Of a stretch of DNA of 64,000 nucleotides, positions 56,309 through 64,000 are shown piece by piece (the first letter of the stretch is position 1; each line of letters begins with the position of its first letter). The DNA comes from Engraulis encrasicolus (lineage: Eukaryota; Chordata; Actinopteri; Clupeiformes; Engraulidae), in assembly GCF_034702125.1 (NCBI RefSeq), contig NC_085869.1, positions 55,295,220 to 55,359,219 of the forward strand. Direction: 5' to 3'. Below the pieces are notes generated by a model. That model ran no database searches, was not told the origin of the DNA, and saw only the letters and a program-made list of their open reading frames with translations. The translations under genes and the position numbers were made by a program.

Positions 56309-56690
56309 CACACTGACACACATGAATGACATTTAATTCTGCATTATCTCACTGTAATTCTGAATAAAGCTTAATTCTGCTTTGAAAACGTCATGTTAAC
56401 ACTTCTTGATTTGGAATTAAATGAAAGATCAAAATAAATTCGACGGAACTATTTAATTTTGAATTATTAATTCGGAATTAAATTTGCCTAGTGTCGTAAT
56501 TACAAGATAGACATTCAGGATAACATGTCTACCAACTGTACTCAACATGATGCATGATTTTTTCACATTGCATCCCATCACAATCCTGCAATTTTTCACT
56601 TTTGGCCAATCAGGGGCCCCCAGGCAGGTGCCCCTAGGCTGCAGCCATATCTAGCCTGTGCGTTAATCCAGCCCTGAATATTCTTGTAGC

Positions 56691-56707
56691 TATTATTATT
56701 ATTATTA

Positions 56708-56755
<48 letters not shown>
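56691..56755. repeat. (ATT)n microsatellite
   Basis: About 20 ATT units with one interruption. Confidence 0.96.
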
Positions 56756-56757
<2 letters not shown>

Positions 56758-57194
56758 GTAGAAGCCAAAAGTTTGGACATAGATTCTCATTCAAAACATT
56801 ATCTTTATTTTAGTGGCTATTTAAGGTACATTGGAGATTTATGTTGAGGGCATCAAACTGTACATGACGACGTATAGAATTATGTGCTTAACAAAAAAAT
56901 ATCAATTCGAGCAGTTGTCTAACAGCAATGTCAGCTGTCTCCACCTGACTTCTACACAACACAACTGGTGGTCCAACATATTTCAACAAGCTTATTTTTG
57001 TTTATTTTCAAGTAGTCAACCAGTCAGTCAATCTCAATTGAACACATACATAAGTAAAGGAAAACAAGTGTAAAGAAAAACTTTGGCGAAACATTTCCCT
57101 TCCCTCATAATGACTTTACCCTGTTTTAGTCATGCTGCAACAAGTTCTGAATTTCATAGAAAACATTTTTTCAAAGGCCCAAACGCCACTCTCA

Positions 57195-57506
57195 GAGTGC
57201 GTTCCAATATGCAACCTTGCCTCCTCCACTTGTGCTTGTGGCCTCGCCCCACCTCCTGGCCCCTCCTACGTCGAGAAAACGATAAAGTTTCCCAGCTGTC
57301 AGCCTAGCCACAACAACTTTTGAGGGACTGTTTTTGATTCACCATCCCAATTGCAAATGAGAAGAAGGCTTTACAATTGAACTTTTGCAAGATATTGAAA
57401 TATGATGCTGTGGTCAGTGATGTAATCATGACATATTACTTCCTGGTACGAGGAGACAAGCACAAGTGGAGGAGGCAAGGTCGCATATTGTAACGCACTC
57501 TCAGTG
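57195..57506. mobile_element. MITE with GAGTGCGTTCCAATATGC ends, copy 2
   Basis: Left GAGTGCGTTCCAATATGC and right GCATATTGTAACGCACTC are inverted repeats; the inside is about 85-90% like 43034-43333 by eye. CTCA and TCA triplets flank it, but no clear target duplication was fixed. Confidence 0.75.
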
Positions 57507-57570
57507 TCCTATGGTATGGGACAGTTCCTGATGATGAGAGGATGCATCCTCCGCATATTTTCAGTCTTTC

Positions 57571-57804
57571 GGTAACACTTTATTTTAATGGTTCACTATG
57601 ACAGTGGATCTACCACATTAGGTGAAGTGTAATAACCAGTGTAATAGTATAAACATGTACCGTAATACCAGTGTAACATCATGTACCATGTATGTGTGTG
57701 TAACTGGTATTACATGGTATTATATATTGTTACACTGGTTATTACACTGTGCCTCTTATGGTAGGTCCACTGTAATGGTTAAACCATTAAAATTAAGTGT
57801 TACC
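57571..57804. mobile_element. MITE with 8-bp target duplication
   Basis: Termini GGTAACACTTTATTTTAATG and its near-perfect inverted copy ending AAGTGTTACC. AGTCTTTC flanks both sides (57563-57570 and 57805-57812). The 8-bp duplication suggests hAT. The interior is a diffuse palindrome of GTAATACCAGTGTAA words. Confidence 0.88.
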
Positions 57805-58017
57805 AGTCTTTCCTTATACTGTGTGATTGTACTGTCCACATGTTTTTCACCTGCAAAGTGTCTCTGAGTGAAGGCAACTTCAGCAGGTGCTTTGGTTCCC
57901 AGTGGAACCAAGACGACCACACCGGGGGAACCAAAGCCCTCCATTCTGGCCATCCACAAAATGGCTGCTGGGACTCATATGGATTTTTCCCCTATGTGGA
58001 TCATCTGGTGGGGTTTG

Positions 58018-58736
58018 TCATTTGGCTAAATGGATCATCTCGTGGCGTCTGTGGCTGGACATTTGGCTGAATCTCTTTCCGCAGTGCGAGCACTCGAATG
58101 GCTTCACCCCCTGGTGAATCCGCTGGTGGTCTTTCAGGTTGCTGATGTATCCAAACCGCTTCCCGCACTGAGAGCAGGCATAGGGTTTCTCCCCCGAGTG
58201 GACCCTCATGTGGACCTGCAGGTTAGACGTGGCAGCAAAGCGCTTCCCGCACTGAGCGCACTCGTGCGGCGTCTCCCCCGTATGAGTAGCCTCGTGGGCT
58301 TTGAGACTGGACACGTGGGCGAATGTCTTATCGCACTGCGTGCACCCGTATGGCTTTTCCCCGGAGTGGAGCCTCTGATGGGACACCAGATGAGCCATTC
58401 GTCCGAACGTCTTTCCACACTGGGTGCACTCGAACGGCTTTTCTCCCGAATGGATCCTCTGGTGTTTCTTCAGCGTGTCCGCGTAACCAAAGTTCTTTCC
58501 GCAGTCAGAGCACTGGAACGGGTTGTCCACCAGGTGTGCCACCAGGTGTTTATTGAGCGTTCCCATGTGAGCGAAGCTCTTTTCACAGTGAGGGCACTGA
58601 AACCGGGGCCTGGTTTGATGATCCGTCTTTGCTGATGGATGATCCGGCGATGCTGTTTGATGGTCCGACGTTGCTGTGTGTCCGCCTTTCCCCTCTGATT
58701 CTCGTCTTCCATCAGACTGGATCTGTTTATTGTCTC
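58018..58736 (-). CDS. C2H2 zinc-finger protein, zinc-finger exon (seven fingers)
   Basis: Acceptor TATGTTGTAG; begins in phase 1 with DNKQIQSDGRRESEGKGG, the same pre-finger motif (I-Q-S-x-G-R) as the 52.7/54.0-kb exons, so the genes are paralogues. Seven fingers follow, e.g. CPHCEKSFAHMGTLNKH, CSDCGKNFGYADTLKKHQ, CTQCGKTFGRMAHLVSHQ, CAQCGKRFAATSNLQVHMR and CSHCGKRFSQMSSHRRHEM, with SGEKPF/Y linkers, ending IHLAK and a stop at 58018. A nuclear DNA-binding protein is expected. Confidence 0.88.
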
Positions 58737-58930
58737 CTACAACATAAATCAAGAAAACATAAAGAGGACATCAACATCAGCAACCAACATCAATACAACA
58801 TACTCAGACATTTTTAGACAACATGAAGTTTCAATACAATTTCTGTTTCAGCAACATGAAATTTGGTTCAGCATCCCTGTCCAATACCTCACACTACACA
58901 TTAAGACAGATACAAATTCAAGACTGTGTA

Positions 58931-60539
58931 CAGTTGAGGACGATATTATTAGCCCCCCTCCTGAAATTAGACACATCTCTTCATTGATCATTGAGAATGA
59001 TCATTATTAATAAATGTATGTTATTCTGGAAACAAATAAACCATGGAGATAGTATCCAATAAGTTAAATTTGGACTTTTCCATTTTCACAATGAGTTTAA
59101 ACAAAAAAGTGTAAAAATGGCAAGGACAAAATTATTAGCCCCCTTATCATTAATAGTCAATACAGTGCCATTTATGAACAAAATGGACACCAGGCACTTT
59201 GATTAGTTGTTAACTATGTTGGCACATGTCCTACCAGGGACATTTTTTTCATTGCAAATAGTTAAGCTGGTCCAAATTGCATGGATGTTGAGGATGCACA
59301 TTCATTTTCAGCACTCTTCAAATACTATCTAAAGGATTGAGGTCTGAACCACTCCATGACCATGGTTTTAGTATCCTTGAAGAACATTTGAACTATTTTG
59401 GATGCAAGTATTGGGTTATTATCTTATTGAAAGATCCAGTGAAGATCTTAACTCCCTCTATGAGCATATTTTTGCAAGGTCACTTTCCACATTCTATCAT
59501 AATTTTCAGTTTTTATGGTGCCGTACACCCAAACAAGGTTTCCTGTGGCTGAGGCTGCCACAGAATGATGCATCCACCACCATGTTTAATTGTGGAAACC
59601 ATCTTATAACGATTCAAGGTCTATCCCTTTCTTCACCTGACAGAAGCAGAATTCATGCATCAAAGCAGGTGCAATTGAATATCATCAGATGAAAGCAGAG
59701 ACGTTCAAAACTCATTTTTGACTTTCAAATGTTCACAGTCAAAGCTCAATAACACTCTGATATGCACTGCCTTTAGTAAAGGGGTTCTTCTGTGATGATG
59801 GCCCCAAAGCCCAATATGATGACAAGCCCTAACAACTGTCTTTCTTGGGGGGGGGGGCAACCCCAAGGTGAGGCCAGGTCAATAACAATCATCTAGGCAG
59901 GTGTCCAATGCTTCTTTGGTCTAATGAGGCTAAGCAGTTTCCACAGTTACACATAGTGAAAGGGCATCAAGTTAAGTCTGTTATTCAGCCTCAGACACAG
60001 GGAGTCTGGGTCTGAATCTGGATTGCTGGGTCTTCCAACAACATTGTAACCCAAAGCATACATTTAGATTAGTTCAGAGGCTCTTCAAGGACACTAAAAC
60101 CATGATATTGGAATCACCCGCTCATAGTCCAGTCCTCAATCCCACTGAGAGTCTGTGGTTAATGTCTATGCTCAGCATCCATGCGATTTGGACCAGCTAG
60201 AACACTTTGCAGTGAAGAAATGGGCCAAAATCCCTAGTGGGGCATGTGCCAACCTAGGTAGCAACTTATCAGAGCCTGTTGTCAGTTTTGGTTCATAAAT
60301 GGCGCCATATTGACTATTAATGATCAGGGGGCTTATAATTTTGTCCTTGTCATTTTTGCCCTTTTTTGTTTAAACTCATCGTAACAATAGAAAAATACAA
60401 ATTCAACTCATTGAACATTATCTCCATCAGTGTATTTGTTTCCAGAATAACAGAAACGGTGAATAATGGTCATTCTTACTGAGAAATCAAGAGAAATGTC
60501 TAATTTCAGGAGGGGGGCTAGTAATATCGTCCTCAACTG
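58931..60539 (+). pseudogene. Decayed Tc1-like transposon in the zinc-finger gene intron
   Basis: Termini CAGTTGAGGACGATATTATT and an inverted copy (to ...CCTCAACTG) of about 250 bp each, with TA on both sides (58929-58930 and 60540-60541). The + strand near 60120-60240 shows a broken transposase C-terminus (LNPTESLWL, compare the Tc1 motif NPIENLW). The inside is riddled with stops. Confidence 0.87.
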
Positions 60540-60628
60540 TAGCTACAGACATTGCAGGCCATCATGTTATAGGCCAGAGAGGGCAATGGAAATGTTTAAG
60601 GGAGAAATGTTGGGGGACCTTGGCATAC

Positions 60629-60926
60629 TTTTTGTAGAAGAGTCATTGTGACTGCGCTCTGTGCCACACTCCACCTCTTCCTCTTCTCTGTCCGTGCCCC
60701 ATTCCACCTCTTCCTCCTCTCCTTCCTCATTTATGACCACGATCTTCAGAGGTCCTTCACCAGGACTGGCAGGTGACTCATAACCATCATCATCCATTTC
60801 AGTTTTTATGCCGTTTTCCAAATCAGGATTCTCCACAATTTGATTGGTAGGTCGACTAAAGGAGAGGGAGGCATTACAGTTCACTTCTGTCATATCCTCA
60901 GCCACTGGTGTTTGTGGAGTTGCCAT
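60629..60926 (-). CDS. C2H2 zinc-finger protein, N-terminal acidic exon
   Basis: ATG at 60926-60924; donor AAAAA|GTATGC at 60628, 298 nt, phase 1, matching the zinc-finger exon at 58736. Together they give 338 residues. The exon encodes MATPQTPVAEDMTEV, an IKTEMDDDGYESPASPGEG segment and two acidic repeats (EEEEVEWGTDR and EEEEVECGTER). The donor is a weak match, so an alternative end is possible. Confidence 0.72.
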
Positions 60927-62484
60927 TTTAGGCTGCAGAGAACTTCAGGGTGCTGGACATCTAGAACCAGTTTCGGATCAGGACTCTATTATAGCGGCTA
61001 TCCTCAATTTTCTCTTCATTTATTGGCATTCACTGGTGAAATAACCTTAAAACAAACAAGCAAACAAAAATACATGAACGCGTTTTTTTAAAACCGTCTT
61101 TTACAAAGTGTAGGCCTAGGCCTAGGATGAGTGGGCTACTGAGGACACGAGTCAAAGTGATAAGGTGTAAACNCAACATGTGGATAAAAATAAATACTCC
61201 ATTGTAACAAATGCGTTTTAGCCCCATAGGATATTTTTTAAAGCATTTTAATATCTGGATTTTAAAGATCTGCTACATGTAACGGAAGGCCAAAACCAAT
61301 AATCAGGAGAAAAAAAGATCCACCTTTAAAAATAGCCAGCTACGTGGAAACGGCACCTAAATCATCATCTTTGTTGACTTTGATTTTTGCATCTGACCAC
61401 AACTGATTAAAATGGCAAACGTTGCCCAAAAAGCACTCAGCCAACCACCATGAATCCTAGAAACGCGAGTCATTTGCTTCAATCAACTTTGGTCCAGTAA
61501 ATGCATATTGTACTCTTTATGAGTAGCCAAATGTCATCAGCTGCTCGCAACTCATCAAGCTCAAGCACTACTCATCATCAAGCCTATGGTGATTATTCTT
61601 AACCAATCGGCCTGTGGTCTTACCGACCGTCTGCTCCGGCTGTCACGTCATATTCTGCTGCACGCATTTCTGAAAAGAGACAGAGGTTAGGCCCTATGTA
61701 TGTCGTCTGTCTTTTATTACCGCATTTTGATTTACACCACTGGAACTCTCTGCATACGATTCCAAAACTGGAGGCATAACAACAAAGCCTTCTTCTTTCG
61801 GTTGACAGCTAACTTTAATGACACATTACTGCCACCAACTGGTCTGGGGTAGCGTATTGCACTATCTACTCACAAAAAAGAAGTTCATTTTATTATTAAA
61901 ATGAATGATGAATCAAGACAATGAAGTAAATAAATTATATTATTTAGTCCTGCGTTTTTCAGAAAAGCTCATCACAAAGGTAAAAGATTAGATTAGATTA
62001 CATTATTTATGATCCCATGGGGATATTTGTTTTCTCATCAGACAGTCGGTTTCATCAGGTTCGGCATTAGTTAGATTTTTGATTCATCTCTTAATTGTGT
62101 GGCCTACTTGTGATATCAATCTTGTTTTACATTTCATTGCATCAGACAGAGGTTTAGCCTTAAGTAGGCAAGACTAAAGCACTGTTTATGTAATAACAAC
62201 TGTAGAACATATTTTATACACCAGTTATTCCACTGCCTCCCTAAATGCTTATGCCTAACCTAGTTCTCTACTCTATTCTATTCTATTCTACTATATGCTA
62301 TTCCCTACATTATGTATTCTATTCAATTCCATTCCATCGAAATTATTCCATTTCTTTATTTTTCCAGAAATTTGAATAGACCCTAGGATTTTATGTTTTA
62401 TTATCCTAGTCTGCTCTATAGCCTACACATGCATATCAATTAGGCCTATTTGGCCTGCAAGATGGCAGTTATTGGTTTTACTTT

Positions 62485-62600
62485 TACTCAGGGTACCTCA
62501 GTTATGGAGCAGGATGGGGGAAAGCGCCGGTTAATTACTCCCCCCACCAACCTGACGGGTCGGGAGTTGAACTGGCAACCTTTGGGGAACCCACCACCTT
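62485..62600 (-). mobile_element. Partial tRNA-derived SINE
   Basis: Contains AGGGTACCTCAGTTATGGAG, GGTTAATTACTCCCCCCACC and GGGTCGGGAGTTGAACTGGC, matching the 35150-35418 SINE in the same orientation. The 3' tail is absent. Confidence 0.7.
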
Positions 62601-62755
62601 TGCTTTTATCTGGACTCAAACAAAACAAAACAAAAAAACAACAAAAAAAACCCAATCAGGAACAACTTCTTTGCACCAGGACTCGACTCTGCACTAGGGT
62701 GCACTGAGTTATTCTTCTACATTCTTCTAGAGGACAATCACTGTTTATGCTCCAC

Positions 62756-63147
<392 letters not shown>

Positions 63148-63227
<80 letters not shown>
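63148..63227. repeat. (GT)n microsatellite, smaller part
   Basis: About 40 GT units, the other half of the array that starts at 62757. Confidence 0.97.
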
Positions 63228-63231
<4 letters not shown>

Positions 63232-63735
63232 TGAAGAGAGGCGGGCAAGGCCACACATAGTGCGCAACTGGTCCCACATCTTTTTCCAAGGGATACTTGA
63301 TCCTGGTGTTTTCTCTGGACTCTGCACAGTGACTGACTTTTGACACAGCTGAATATCTTTTGGACAATTTTTCATTTGACTTCTTAGCTGCTCTGTGCTC
63401 TGTGCCACTTGCCGCTAAGAATAATTGTGGCTGTCACATGTAGGCCTACGTGGTGTGTGCCGCGGGAGTGGGACAGGAGATAGCTTTTAAATTGAATGAA
63501 TGAAACCCGCCCACCGGTCACATGGATGGCAGCGCTAGGCAACCACAAAGCCAAAACAAATGGGCCAAATAGATCCAGAGTTAAGGAATTGTTGTCTCTT
63601 ACTATATGTGTTTTATAAAACGCATATAGAATAGGGAAAGAAAACGAAGTGCTGTTTTACGCGCTGTTTTACGCATTTGGCCAAAAAAGGTCACTTTATT
63701 ACGACATCAGAGCAAGCCCTGGAGGATTATGATAA

Positions 63736-64000
63736 ATGGCTGGCAAAAAGAAGGAAGTCAGTCTGCAGGTCGGCAAAACAGATTCTGTAAACTTTTCTAC
63801 GTGTTCTGGGCTATTAATACATATAGCCTACAAAATGAACTAATTTATTCTTTCATAACAGGTGTCAATCACAAACGAGGAGCAATGGGGCGAAATGACC
63901 GGCACCAAGGGCTTGACAGGTACGGAGGATTTTAAAGAAAGATCGTTTTGAAGAAATTAGGTTGAGCTTGTTCAACCGTGAAACAGTTTCACGTGCGACT
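63736..64000 (+). CDS. nme8/nme9-like thioredoxin-NDP kinase, first two coding exons (gene continues beyond the window)
   Basis: Exon 1 is 63736-63768 (ATG after an in-frame TAA; MAGKKKEVSLQ; donor CAG|GTCGGC). Exon 2 is 63862-63919 (acceptor ATAACAG; VSITNEEQWGEMTGTKGLT; donor ACAG|GTACGG). Both match the N-terminus of the NME8 (TXNDC3) and NME9 (TXNDC6) family, where a K-K-x-E-V-x-L-Q start is followed by a W-x-E-M-x-x-x-K-G-L-T thioredoxin strand. These proteins belong to sperm flagella and motile cilia (outer dynein arm or radial-spoke regions). The thioredoxin active site and the NDK domains would lie downstream. Which paralogue it is remains open. Confidence 0.78.

Noticed and set aside
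58030..58635. 201-codon plus-strand frame across the zinc-finger exon at 58.0-58.7 kb
   Set aside because: Antisense of the repeated finger codons. Its internal periodicity mirrors the fingers.

Overview
The window is nuclear DNA of a ray-finned fish. The evidence is spliced vertebrate genes with GT/AG introns, a very high density of CA/GT, GA/CT and tetranucleotide microsatellites, and fish-type mobile DNA (hAT and Tc1/mariner elements, tRNA-derived SINEs, a CR1/L2-type LINE tail, a Gypsy-group LTR element). Intergenic and intronic space is mostly repeats. The species cannot be named from this sequence.

Layout. 1-7.5 kb: the end of a Tc1-like element, minisatellites and long CA/GT arrays, forming the downstream part of a hedgehog-gene intron. 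7503-8356 (+): the last exon of an Indian hedgehog gene, encoding the self-splicing Hint domain and the sterol-recognition tail. 8.4-16.0 kb: no gene seen, several MITEs and SINE pieces. 16033-37258 (-): a complete 12-exon gene that I assembled exon by exon, identified as slc23a3 (an orphan member of the nucleobase/ascorbate transporter family). All 11 introns have GT/AG ends and matching phases, and the coding exons add to 1788 nt (595 codons plus stop). IHH and SLC23A3 are close neighbours in tetrapods, so each supports the other's identity. Intron 3 of slc23a3 holds a young, almost intact 6.8-kb LTR retrotransposon in the opposite orientation (27691-34462), with integrase encoded before reverse transcriptase as in the Gmr1 group.

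37.3-46.9 kb: nested repeats, including a 730-bp miniature LTR element (41743-42472) with three 213-bp LTRs, two 45-46-bp internal segments holding little more than a primer-binding site and a polypurine tract, and tRNA-like A and B boxes inside each LTR. 46.9-54.7 kb (+): a C2H2 zinc-finger gene with one N-terminal exon and two tandemly duplicated zinc-finger exons. Its intron contains a 5.2-kb palindromic hAT element with a Tc1-type element inserted in one arm. 58018-60926 (-): a second, related two-exon zinc-finger gene with a decayed Tc1-like element in its intron. 63736-64000 (+): the first two exons of a thioredoxin/NDP-kinase gene of the nme8/nme9 type, cut by the window edge.

A theme is that mobile and simple repeats sit right on the splice sites of ihh and slc23a3: donors that run into (GT)n, acceptors whose pyrimidine tract is a (CT)n microsatellite, a LINE tail that duplicated an acceptor, a hAT MITE at intron position +17, and an inverted intronic copy of an exon end with its donor. 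No rRNA gene, functional tRNA gene or CRISPR array was seen.
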